Of a stretch of DNA of 64,000 nt, positions 16,795-24,707 are shown piece by piece. Position numbers and translations under genes: made by a program. Below the pieces are notes generated by a model. That model did not search any database, was not told where the DNA came from, and saw only the letters and a program-made list of their open reading frames with translations. Origin of the DNA: Acidobacteriota bacterium (GTDB lineage Bacteria > Acidobacteriota > Thermoanaerobaculia > Gp7-AA8); the NCBI GenBank assembly GCA_021781455.1, contig JAJXWV010000064.1:124001-188000 (forward strand), read 5' to 3'. Positions within the stretch are counted from its first letter, which is position 1. Every line of letters starts with the position of its first letter.

Positions 16795-17895
16795 ATGTTC
16801 AATGTCGTGGTCCACACGGCGGACGTGGTCGGGGAGCGGATGGCGGGGCCCGGGATTCGCGCGTGGCACTTTGCGCGCGAGCTGGCGAAGGTTGCGCCCG
16901 TGACCCTCGTCGGCCGGCTCGACAACGTCGCCGCAGACAGCGAGCCGTTCCGAGTCACGGCGCGCGGGACGCCGGAGGCGCGCGAGGCAGTGCGCGGCGC
17001 ATCCGTCCTGATCGGTCAGCCCAAGCGCGGATTCATCAAGCGCCGTCGCGGCCAGAAGATCGTCTACGACCTCTTCGACCCCGTCGTTCTGGAGTTGCGT
17101 GAGCTCTACGGCAACCGCCCTTCTCTGCGGCAGCGGATCCATCTCGCTGCCGAATGGTCGCGGGTCTCGTTTGCCCTGCGATTCGCAGACCTGCTGATCG
17201 CCGCGGCTCCGCGGCAGCGGTACTTCTATCAGTCTCTACAGGCCGGCGACACGCCCTGGATCGAAGTCCCCTTCGGAGTCGACCCGATCGGATCCTGCCA
17301 GCCGTCGCCCGACAACATCGTGGTGTGGGGCGGCGGCGCCTGGGAATGGCTCGATCCTGCGACCGCCGTGGAGGCGGTCGTCGCGCTCAATCGCCAGGGT
17401 CTGCGCTGCCGTCTTCTCTTCCTCGGCCGGACCCGCCCCAATGCCCACGTCGTCGAGCGCCGGCGGGAGAGCCGCTTCGAGCAGCTGCTGGCTTCGGGCG
17501 CGCCTTACGTTTCCGCGAACTCCGACTGGATCCCGTTCCGGGAGCGCCTCTCGTGGCTGCAGGCCGGCAAAGTCGCTATCATGCTTCACCGCCCGACGGC
17601 CGAGGCTGAGTACTCGATCCGCACCCGGCTGTTCGACGCCATCGCGGCGGGCCTGCCGGTCGTGGCGACCGAGAAGGGATATGCCGCGGAGCTGGTCGGG
17701 CGGGAAGGGTTGGGCATCGTGGTTCCGCCGTCGGATGTCGGCGCGGTTGCGGCCGCGATCCGGCGCCTCTTGACCGACGACGATTTTCACGCGGCGTGCG
17801 TAAGAAATCTCGAGCGCATCCGGCCGGCGTTTGCGTGGGACGTGGTGACACGGCCCCTGGTGGAAGCAGTACGGGAATGGCAGATACGACACTGA
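16795..17895 (+). CDS. GT4-type glycosyltransferase
   Basis: Encodes 366 residues from the ATG at 16795 (MFNVVVHTADVVGERMAGPG); an earlier ATG at 16726 would only translate the palindrome arm. The N-terminal domain has GPGIRAWHFARELAK, and the C-terminal donor domain has the GT-B pattern with LFDAIAAGLPVVAT and AAELVGREGLGIVVPP. It lacks helices and is probably cytosolic or membrane-associated. It overlaps the next gene. The sugar donor is unknown. Confidence 0.85.
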   Translation: MFNVVVHTADVVGERMAGPGIRAWHFARELAKVAPVTLVGRLDNVAADSEPFRVTARGTPEAREAVRGASVLIGQPKRGFIKRRRGQKIVYDLFDPVVLELRELYGNRPSLRQRIHLAAEWSRVSFALRFADLLIAAAPRQRYFYQSLQAGDTPWIEVPFGVDPIGSCQPSPDNIVVWGGGAWEWLDPATAVEAVVALNRQGLRCRLLFLGRTRPNAHVVERRRESRFEQLLASGAPYVSANSDWIPFRERLSWLQAGKVAIMLHRPTAEAEYSIRTRLFDAIAAGLPVVATEKGYAAELVGREGLGIVVPPSDVGAVAAAIRRLLTDDDFHAACVRNLERIRPAFAWDVVTRPLVEAVREWQIRH

Positions 17896-18932
17896 TGATT
17901 GCAGGCGAGCCGTCCGAGGAGCCGGAGGACGCACGTCGTCTGCGTCAGGTCCGCACCGGCGCGCAGGCGGTGGCGATCTCGGTCGTGATCGTGACCTGGA
18001 ACAGCGAGCGCTGGATCGAGCGGTGCCTGCGCTCGATCGGTCCGGCCTGCGGCGAGCTGCCGCACGAAGTGATTGTCTGCGACAACGCTTCGACCGACGC
18101 CACGCTCCAACGGCTGGCCGCTCTGACCGGATCGCCGTCGAATGCCGTCGCCGGTGCGCGAGTGATCCGGTCGGCCGAGAACCACGGCTTCGCGGCCGGG
18201 ACGAATCGCGCTCTCGCCGATTCACAGGGCAAATACGTTTTCCTTCTCAATCCCGATTGCGAGCTGGCGCCGGGCGCCCTCGCCGTTCTGCATGATTTTC
18301 TCGAAGCCGACCGGAACGCAGCGGCAGCGGCGCCCCTGCTGATCGACGAGACCGGCGACTCGCAGCGGGAGTTTCAGCTGCGTCGCTTCCCCACGCTTCG
18401 CACGTTCGCCTGGGAGGTCTTCGGGCTGGATCACTTTGCGCCGCAGAACCGTACCAGCGCGCATTACCGCTATCGAGATCTCGACCTTACGCGGCCGCAA
18501 CGCATCGAGCAGCCGGCCGCGGCGGCGTTGCTGATCCGCCGCAGCGTGGTCGAAGAGATCGGTCCCTTCGACGAGCAGTTCGAGCCGGCGTGGTTCGAAG
18601 ATGTCGACTACTGCCGGCGTCTGGCGGCCAGCGGCAAGGCTGTGTTCATCGTGCCCGCGGCGGGCGCGAGGCACTTCGGCGGGTCGAGCCTGGAGAACCT
18701 CTCCTTCGCCGAGTTCACCGACGCGTTCTACCGGAACATGTGGCGCTACGCGAAGAAATGGCTGCGGCCGTCGAAGGCCGAGGCGTTGCGGTGGATCATC
18801 GTCGTGGGCATGCTGCTGCGGGCAGCCGCGGCGCTCGGCGGGATCGCCCATCGAGAGGTCGGCCGGTGGAAGGCGTTCCGAGCCTACGCGGAGGTCGCGA
18901 AGAGGGCGTTCAGGCGATGGAGCGCGGCCTGA
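17877..18932 (+). CDS. glycosyltransferase family 2 (rhamnosyltransferase-like)
   Basis: Encodes 351 residues from the ATG at 17877, which overlaps the previous gene by 19 nt; the ATG at 17895 (TGATG overlap) is the alternative. Landmarks are VVIVTWNSERW, VCDNASTDAT, AENHGFAAGTNRAL, YVFLLNPDCELAPGAL and FEPAWFEDVDYCRRL. The architecture matches the large GT2 group that includes rhamnosyltransferases. A C-terminal amphipathic/hydrophobic segment (RWIIVVGMLLRAAAAL) may attach it to the membrane. It overlaps the next GT2 gene by 16 nt. Confidence 0.88.
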   Translation: MADTTLMIAGEPSEEPEDARRLRQVRTGAQAVAISVVIVTWNSERWIERCLRSIGPACGELPHEVIVCDNASTDATLQRLAALTGSPSNAVAGARVIRSAENHGFAAGTNRALADSQGKYVFLLNPDCELAPGALAVLHDFLEADRNAAAAAPLLIDETGDSQREFQLRRFPTLRTFAWEVFGLDHFAPQNRTSAHYRYRDLDLTRPQRIEQPAAAALLIRRSVVEEIGPFDEQFEPAWFEDVDYCRRLAASGKAVFIVPAAGARHFGGSSLENLSFAEFTDAFYRNMWRYAKKWLRPSKAEALRWIIVVGMLLRAAAALGGIAHREVGRWKAFRAYAEVAKRAFRRWSAA

Positions 18933-20056
18933 CCGGAACGCCCGACCGCCTCGTGTCGATCGTTCTCGTGACGTGGAACAGCGCGGCCTGGCTCCCTCGC
19001 TGCCTCGCCGCGATCGCACAGCAGACCTGGCCGTCGCTCGAGCTGATCGCAGTCGACAACGCCTCGCAGGACGATTCGCCGAGTGTTCTGGAGACCCTCG
19101 GGTCCCGGCCTGAGCTCGGCCGCCGCGTTCCTGTGACGATCATCCGCAACGCGAGCAACGCCGGCTTTTCCCGCGCCGTCAATCAGGCGATCGAAGCAGC
19201 GTCCGGCGCATTCGTTCTGCTCATCAATCCCGACGCCTCGATGGAGCGCGACTACCTCGAGCAGCTGATCCACGCCTTCGATGCGGCAGGCGAGGCGTTC
19301 GGCGCAGCCACAGGCCTGCTCATGCGCGGTGAAGGCAACGGCATCACCCCGACCGACATCGTCGATTCCATGGGCATTCGCATGACCCGCAGCGGCCGCC
19401 ATCTCGACGTCGGGCAGGGGCGGCGGCTAGGGGAGGACAAGCGAGGGCTGCGGGAATTGCAGACCGCAGACCGCAGACCGCAGACGGCAGACTCTCTGGC
19501 GGATCACGAACATGTCGATCACGATGGCGAGCCGAACCGCGGTCTGCGGTCTGCGGTCTGCGGTCCCGTCTACGAAGTCTTCGGTGTTTCCGGCGCCGCC
19601 GCGCTGTTCCGCATGTCGTTCATCCGCGACCTCTCCATCGACGGCGAGTTCCTCGATGAAGACTTCTTCGCCTTCCGCGAGGACGCCGACCTGGCCTGGC
19701 GCGGCCGGATCTTCGGCTGGCGGGCGCTCTGTGTTCCAGCTGCAGTCGGGGCTCACGTCCGGACCGTGACCCCGGAGCGGCGCCGCGACGTGCCGCCGGC
19801 GATCAACATGCACTCCGTGAAGAACCGGTTTCTGCTGCGCCTGAAGAACGAGGGCGCCTGGCTGGCGTTGCGCAACGCGCCCTTCGAGATCGCACGCGAT
19901 CTCGTGACCATCGGTGCCGTGCTCACGGTCGAGCGCACCTCGCTGCCGGCGCTTTCGTGGCTTTGGCGGAACCGTTCGCGAATTCGTGAGCGTCGTCGCC
20001 ACGTCCAGCGCCGGCGGCGCGTTTCCGATCGGTCCCTGGCCGGGTGGTTCCGATGA
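18917..20056 (+). CDS. glycosyltransferase family 2 with an in-frame palindromic insertion
   Basis: Encodes 379 residues from the ATG at 18917 inside the end of the preceding gene. It has the GT2 landmarks LVSIVLVTWNSAAW, AVDNASQDDS, SNAGFSRAVNQAI, VLLINPDASM and DEDFFAFREDADLAWRG. Residues about 181-216 (from ELQTADRRPQTADS to RGLRSAVCGP) have no counterpart in the family pattern and are encoded by the GCAGACC heptad palindrome at 19459-19564, just before the VFGVSGAAALFR block. The frame stays open, so the protein may still be functional with a loop insertion; alternatively the enzyme could be impaired. The stop overlaps the next start by ATGA. Confidence 0.87.
   Translation: MERGLTGTPDRLVSIVLVTWNSAAWLPRCLAAIAQQTWPSLELIAVDNASQDDSPSVLETLGSRPELGRRVPVTIIRNASNAGFSRAVNQAIEAASGAFVLLINPDASMERDYLEQLIHAFDAAGEAFGAATGLLMRGEGNGITPTDIVDSMGIRMTRSGRHLDVGQGRRLGEDKRGLRELQTADRRPQTADSLADHEHVDHDGEPNRGLRSAVCGPVYEVFGVSGAAALFRMSFIRDLSIDGEFLDEDFFAFREDADLAWRGRIFGWRALCVPAAVGAHVRTVTPERRRDVPPAINMHSVKNRFLLRLKNEGAWLALRNAPFEIARDLVTIGAVLTVERTSLPALSWLWRNRSRIRERRRHVQRRRRVSDRSLAGWFR
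19459..19564. repeat. family VI heptad palindrome (GCAGACC) inside a GT2 gene
   Basis: Five tandem units at 19459-19493 (GCAGACC three times, GCAGACG, GCAGACT) and three tandem GGTCTGC units at 19541-19561 form the arms; the centre is about 47 nt. The element is transparent to the reading frame of the host gene. Confidence 0.92.
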
Positions 20057-21222
20057 AGGTCGCCATTCTCGGCACGCGCGGCGTCCCTCCGGCATACGGA
20101 GGATTCGAGACGTTCGCCGCCGAGCTGGGAACCCGCCTGGTGCAGCGCGGCCACGCCGTCACCGTCTACTGCCGGGCGCAAGGTGTCGAGCGCTGGAACG
20201 GCATCCGCCGCATCGTCCTCCCCGCTGTCGGCCACAAGTACCTCGAGACCGTCAGCCACTCGTTTCTTTCCGCACTCGACGCGCTGCGGCGGGACTTCGA
20301 CGCCGTCCTCGTCTGCAATGCGGCGAATGCCTTCGTCCTTCCGCTGCTTCGCGCCGTCCGGATTCCTGTCGCCATCAACGTCGACGGCATCGAGCGGCGG
20401 CGGCGCAAGTGGAACGTTCTCGGCCGAGCGGTCTACGCCTGCGGCGAGGCCTTCTCCGCAGCATTCGCCAATGCCGTCGTGGCCGATGCGGATGTCATCG
20501 CCAACTACTACCGCACGGCCTACGGACTCGATCCGGTGACGATCCCGTACGGCGCCGAGTTTCCGGTCGAAGAGGACAGCGACGTGCTCGAGAGGCTCGG
20601 CCTGCACCGCCGCGGCTACATCCTCTACGTCAGCCGCTTCGAGCCCGAGAACAATCCGCTCGAAGTAGTGCTGGCGTACGAGACTCTGGTCACGAGGTCA
20701 CGAGGTTACGAGGTCACCAGGCCAGCTCACCTCGCGACCTCGCAACCTCGCAACCCCGTGACCAACGTCCCCCCTCTGGTCATGTTAGGCGCCGGTCTGT
20801 ACGCTCCTGACCTGGTCCGGGAGCTCCACCGCCACGCCAGCGACACCATCCTCTTCCCTGGCGCGCTCTATGATGCCGACTACCGGACGCTCCAGCGGAA
20901 CGCCCTCGTGTACCTTCAGGCGACCGAGGTCGGCGGGACACATCCCGCGCTGATCGAAGGAATGGCGTCGGGAGGGTGCGTCCTCGCCCATGACACCCCC
21001 GAAAATCGGGAAGTCGGAGGTGACGCAATTGGTTACTTCCAGCTCCGCCCGGCTGAAACGCTGTCGGCCGAGCTCGCCAGGCTTCTGGCCGACACCTCGG
21101 GGATCGACTCGCTCCGGCAGGCCGGAAGGCTCCGCGCCCGAGAGCGGTTTTCCTGGGGACGGGTTGTGGACAGCTACGAAGCGCTGCTCGAAGCGCTCGC
21201 GGGACAGCGGCCCCGTCCTTAG
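20053..21222 (+). CDS. GT4 glycosyltransferase with N-terminal DUF1972-type domain
   Basis: Encodes 389 residues. The N-terminus MKVAILGTRGVPPAYGGFETF is the hallmark of the DUF1972/rhamnosyltransferase group, INVDGIERRR-KW is typical of it, and the C-terminal domain has YVSRFEPENNP and EVGGTHPALIEGMASG. Residues about 213-238 (from VTRSRGYEVTRP to QPRNPVTN) are encoded by the GGTCACG palindrome at 20688-20764 and interrupt the spacer between the YVSRFEPENNP helix and the VMLGAG strand. A TTA codon is at 20785. The ATG at 20053 (ATGA overlap) is preferred to the GTG at 20044. Confidence 0.9.
   Translation: MKVAILGTRGVPPAYGGFETFAAELGTRLVQRGHAVTVYCRAQGVERWNGIRRIVLPAVGHKYLETVSHSFLSALDALRRDFDAVLVCNAANAFVLPLLRAVRIPVAINVDGIERRRRKWNVLGRAVYACGEAFSAAFANAVVADADVIANYYRTAYGLDPVTIPYGAEFPVEEDSDVLERLGLHRRGYILYVSRFEPENNPLEVVLAYETLVTRSRGYEVTRPAHLATSQPRNPVTNVPPLVMLGAGLYAPDLVRELHRHASDTILFPGALYDADYRTLQRNALVYLQATEVGGTHPALIEGMASGGCVLAHDTPENREVGGDAIGYFQLRPAETLSAELARLLADTSGIDSLRQAGRLRARERFSWGRVVDSYEALLEALAGQRPRP
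20688..20764. repeat. family V heptad palindrome (GGTCACG) inside a GT4 gene
   Basis: Left arm 20688-20718 is about four units of GGTCACGA/GGTTACGA; right arm 20731-20764 is CTCGCGAC/CTCGCAAC/CCCGTGAC. Arms pair imperfectly (about four fifths of positions). The coding frame is kept. The same heptads form the intergenic element at 28050. Confidence 0.9.
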
Positions 21223-21292
21223 ACGCCTGCTGCCCCCGCTCCGTATACCCCCACGGTATCCTTTGCAGTAGATTTCCGAGGTTGGTCGGGGA

Positions 21293-22735
21293 ATGCTCAA
21301 GCAAAAAGCGCGACTGGTAGCGAGGATCGTTTACCTGGTGGACCTCGCGTTGACGTCGGGAGCGTTCTTCGCTGCGTTCTTCATCCGCGACCTCGTCCTC
21401 CCGCACATCCACCCGCAACGCTTCCCGACCGGTCTCTTCCCGCTGACCGAGTATCTGAAGATCTATCCTCTCGTCCTGATCATCTGGTCGGTGCTGCTGT
21501 TCAGTTATCACAGCTATCACAGCCATCGCACCGTGCCGGTGACCGTCGAAGCGGTGACGATCCTGCGCGTCGTCGTGTTTGGAATCGTCCTTCTGGCGAC
21601 GGTTGCGTACCTGATTCCGATGCGGCAGCTGTCGCGCGTCTGGTTCGTGCTCTTCGGCGCGATCTCGGCGGTGTTGCTGGTCGCCGAGAAGATTCTTCTG
21701 CGCGTCATCGCGCGGTACGTGCGTTCCAAGGGCCTGAACTACCGCACCATCCTGATCGTCGGCACGGGGCGGCGAGCCATCGAGATCGCCGGCATGATCG
21801 AAGCGCACAAATACTGGGGCTACAAGCTCCTCGGCTTCATTTCGGACGGGCACCGGCTGTCCAACGGATGGGCGAGCCACCGCGTCTTCGGCGCCGTCCC
21901 TGACCTCAGGCGGATCGTCGAGGATGGCCAGATCGGCTTGCCGGTCGACGAGATCGTCTTCGCCGTCACGCGCAAGAAGCTCGACGAGATGAAGCAGATC
22001 TTCCTGATGTGCGAGGAGCTGGGCATTCGCACGCGGGTGGCGATGAACTTCTTCCAGAACCGCATCGCCAGGATGGAGATCGAGGAGCTGGAGGGCGTTC
22101 CCTTCCTGACCTTCACGACCACCCCGTCGAACGAGACGCAGCTGGCGCTGAAGCGGACGCTCGACATCGCCATCTCCCTTGCCCTGCTGGTTGTGGCGAC
22201 GCCGGTGATCCTGCTGGTTGCCCTGGCCATCAAATTCAGCTCGCCCGGTTCGGTGCTCTTCAAGCAGCCGAGGATCGGGCTCAATGGACGGCTCTTCACG
22301 CTCTACAAGTTCCGCACGATGATCGAGGATGCGCACGAGCGGCGGAACGAGGTCGAGCATCTCAACGAGATGACCGGTCCCGTGTTCAAGGCGAAGGACG
22401 ATCCACGCATCACGCGCGTGGGACGGCTGCTGCGCAAGTTCTCGCTCGACGAGTTGCCGCAGTTGTGGAACGTGCTGAAGGGCGACATGAGCCTGGTCGG
22501 GCCGCGGCCGCCGATCCCCGAAGAGGTGGAGTCGTACCACCGCTGGCACCGGCGGAGGCTGTCGATGAAGCCGGGTCTGACCTGCCTGTGGCAGATCAGC
22601 GGGCGCAACAACGTCGACTTCGACCGGTGGATGCAGATGGACCTGCAGTACATCGACAACTGGTCGCCGGCGCTCGATCTGAAGATCCTGCTGCGAACGA
22701 TTCCCGCCGTGCTGTCTGGCAAGGGCGCGTCGTAA
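21293..22735 (+). CDS. polyprenyl-phosphate sugar-1-phosphate transferase (WbaP/EpsE type)
   Basis: Encodes 480 residues: N-terminal four to five helices, a central nucleotide-binding CoA-binding-like domain (ILIVGTGRRAIEIA near 152), then one hairpin helix and the catalytic bacterial sugar transferase domain. The latter shows KFRTM near 339, FSLDELPQLWNVLKGDMSLVGPRP near 388 and KPGLTCLWQISGR near 428. It starts lipid-linked repeat-unit synthesis by moving a sugar phosphate to undecaprenyl phosphate on the inner membrane, so it is the entry enzyme of this cluster and links it to UppS. The initial sugar is unknown. Flippase and polymerase genes were not recognised nearby. Confidence 0.93.
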   Translation: MLKQKARLVARIVYLVDLALTSGAFFAAFFIRDLVLPHIHPQRFPTGLFPLTEYLKIYPLVLIIWSVLLFSYHSYHSHRTVPVTVEAVTILRVVVFGIVLLATVAYLIPMRQLSRVWFVLFGAISAVLLVAEKILLRVIARYVRSKGLNYRTILIVGTGRRAIEIAGMIEAHKYWGYKLLGFISDGHRLSNGWASHRVFGAVPDLRRIVEDGQIGLPVDEIVFAVTRKKLDEMKQIFLMCEELGIRTRVAMNFFQNRIARMEIEELEGVPFLTFTTTPSNETQLALKRTLDIAISLALLVVATPVILLVALAIKFSSPGSVLFKQPRIGLNGRLFTLYKFRTMIEDAHERRNEVEHLNEMTGPVFKAKDDPRITRVGRLLRKFSLDELPQLWNVLKGDMSLVGPRPPIPEEVESYHRWHRRRLSMKPGLTCLWQISGRNNVDFDRWMQMDLQYIDNWSPALDLKILLRTIPAVLSGKGAS

Positions 22736-22736
22736 C

Positions 22737-22919
22737 CCGCCACCCGACCGGTTGCGGGGTTCCGCGGTTGCGGGGTTCCGCGGTTTTCGAGGGCACGGGT
22801 GGCGTGCTGGCCATACATACAGGCTCCTCGATTGCGTTGATGGCCGACCGGTCGTTCGAGTTCGCAGACCGCGGAACCGCGCAACCGGTCGGGTGGCGGT
22901 GCGCAACCGCGCAACCTCG
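22737..22919. repeat. family IV palindrome with long outer arms
   Basis: Outer arms 22737-22767 and about 22869-22899 (CCGCCACCCGACCGGTTGCG and complement) pair over about 30 bp with one mismatch; inside them are tandem GGTTCCGC/GGTTGCGG 8-mers. The centre of about 90 nt is unrelated to the other copies. It fills the space between the sugar transferase and the next small gene. Confidence 0.88.
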
Positions 22920-22941
22920 CGCGCGTGCTACTCTCGACCGA

Positions 22942-23376
22942 ATGCATCCGCGGGCCATCCTGTCGATCGCGTGCTTCATCGGCCTCGCCATCGCTTCCAT
23001 CCGAACGCCGCCGCTGGTCCTGCCGTTCATCGACCGAACCAACGCGCATGAGAGCATGACGATGTATCCCGATCGGGGCGTCTGGTGGCCCGACTACCCG
23101 CGCTTTCTCGAGGCCGTGCGCGCACATACGAAGAGCGGCGACTCCATCGCCCTCGCTGATCCGACGATGCGCTGGGACGCCGGCTATTCGTACGCGTACT
23201 ACCGCGCCAGCTACTTCCTCTCGGGCCGCGAAGTTCTTCCCCTGGTCGGCCCCGACGATCGCCGCATCATGGCTAATGTGGGTCGTGCACAGTACGTCGC
23301 GGTCTGGCACAACCGCCCGCCGCGCGGCCGGCCGGTGGTCTTCGCCGGATACGGCGGCGTGCTGGTGAGGCGTTGA
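22942..23376 (+). CDS. small membrane-anchored protein of unknown function
   Basis: Encodes 144 residues with one N-terminal hydrophobic segment (AILSIACFIGLAIASI) and a hydrophilic remainder containing ADPTMRWDAGYSYAYYRASY. I recognise no family. Such a helix plus small extracytoplasmic domain resembles the detached C-terminal part of GT-C proteins. It overlaps the following membrane protein (TGATG), so the pair may act together. The start is chosen because upstream sequence is repeat. Confidence 0.7.
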   Translation: MHPRAILSIACFIGLAIASIRTPPLVLPFIDRTNAHESMTMYPDRGVWWPDYPRFLEAVRAHTKSGDSIALADPTMRWDAGYSYAYYRASYFLSGREVLPLVGPDDRRIMANVGRAQYVAVWHNRPPRGRPVVFAGYGGVLVRR

Positions 23377-24707
23377 TGGCGCTCGTTCTGGCCGCGCTCT
23401 TCACGACGCTCGTCCTCGGGATTCCGGCGGCGCTGGCAATTGACAGAGAGTGCCGCGGCGGAGCGCTGGTCGGCCTGTCGTTTCTCTATGGCAGCGGCCT
23501 GCTTTACGGAGCGCTTCTCACGTTGTCGCTGCTGCACATCACATGGTCCGCCATTACGACCACAGTCGCGGCCCTCGCCGTCGCCGCAGGGCTCGCATTC
23601 GTGGCCCGGCGAAAGAGCCTCGAGGCCACCGGCACGGCGGGGCGGGCCTGGTCGCCCGCCGCGCTGCCGATCGATCTGCTGACCGCCTACACGCTCTTCT
23701 CGTACGCGCTCTACGCTACGCTGGCCCGCGTCTGGGAGTGGGATTTCTGGGCGATCTGGGGGCTGAAAGCGCGCGTTTTCGTCGAGGCCAGCGGGATCGA
23801 CTGGCGCTTCCTGCGCAGCCCGTTCAACGAATTCTGTCACCCCGACTATCCGCTGCTACTGCCGCTCAATTACGCCTACACGGCGCTCATCGGCGGCGGC
23901 TGGGACGACCGATGGCTCGGTCTCTTCGGCGTTGCGTACGGCCTGGCGCTGCTCCTCATCGTGCGGAGCCTGGCCAGCCGGGAGATGCCGCCAGTTGCCG
24001 CCGCGGTCCTGACGTTCGCGGCCACAGCCTTTGCGCTGTCGCACTATGTCGGGCTCGCGGAAGCGCCGATGATCGCGTTCGGCAGCGCGGGGGTGCTCTT
24101 CATCCGGCGCGCAGTCATGTTCGACGAACGGGCCGCAATGCGTCACGGCGCAGTGCTGCTCGGCCTGGCAGGCTCGACGAAGAACGAAGGGCTGGCGCTG
24201 ATCGTAGCGGTGGGGGCGGCGATGCTACTCGTCGATCGGAGCCATTGGCGACGTCTGCTGCGCCTCTGGCCAGCCGTCGCCATCGTGGCGCCCTGGACGA
24301 TTATCCGGATCGCCCTGAATCTTCATACGGACATCGTTCGCGGCGGCGCGTTTGCGCGGGCTGTCATCCGGCTTCACGAAGGCATTTCCCTGCTGCAGCG
24401 GCTCATCGCTCAACTTCCGGACTCGTGGATGTGGATCCTGATGCTCGCGGCGCTCGTGATTGCCAGCCATCGGGTTCGCGCCGCGGAGCGCTTCGTCTTC
24501 AGCGTCGTTGCCATTCAGCTGTTTTTCTATGTCGGGGCGTACCTGGTGACGCCGCACGATCTGGAGTGGCACATCGAGACCTCCTGGCCCCGCCTGACGC
24601 GGCAGATTGCCGTCCCGCTGCTCTTTTCCGTGACTGTCCTGCTTGCGCGAACGTTCGCGGGCGAAGAAACTCTCGCCCATGCCGAAGCTGGACAAGACCT
24701 CCACTGA
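23376..24707 (+). CDS. polytopic membrane protein, GT-C-like
   Basis: Encodes 443 residues with about ten to eleven helices; the ATG at 23376 overlaps the previous stop. The segment RVWEWDFWAIWGLKARVF after the third helix has the acidic residue expected of an external catalytic loop, and GSTKNEGLAL is a conserved-looking cytoplasmic block. Together with its small partner it may transfer a sugar from a polyprenyl donor. The family cannot be named from sequence reading alone. It overlaps the PLP decarboxylase gene by 29 nt. Confidence 0.7.
   Translation: MALVLAALFTTLVLGIPAALAIDRECRGGALVGLSFLYGSGLLYGALLTLSLLHITWSAITTTVAALAVAAGLAFVARRKSLEATGTAGRAWSPAALPIDLLTAYTLFSYALYATLARVWEWDFWAIWGLKARVFVEASGIDWRFLRSPFNEFCHPDYPLLLPLNYAYTALIGGGWDDRWLGLFGVAYGLALLLIVRSLASREMPPVAAAVLTFAATAFALSHYVGLAEAPMIAFGSAGVLFIRRAVMFDERAAMRHGAVLLGLAGSTKNEGLALIVAVGAAMLLVDRSHWRRLLRLWPAVAIVAPWTIIRIALNLHTDIVRGGAFARAVIRLHEGISLLQRLIAQLPDSWMWILMLAALVIASHRVRAAERFVFSVVAIQLFFYVGAYLVTPHDLEWHIETSWPRLTRQIAVPLLFSVTVLLARTFAGEETLAHAEAGQDLH

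Noticed and set aside
20780-22906. 708-residue minus-strand open frame
   Set aside because: It lies opposite the well-supported GT4 and sugar-transferase genes; the protein is rich in Arg/His/Pro without motifs, a typical shadow in GC-rich DNA.
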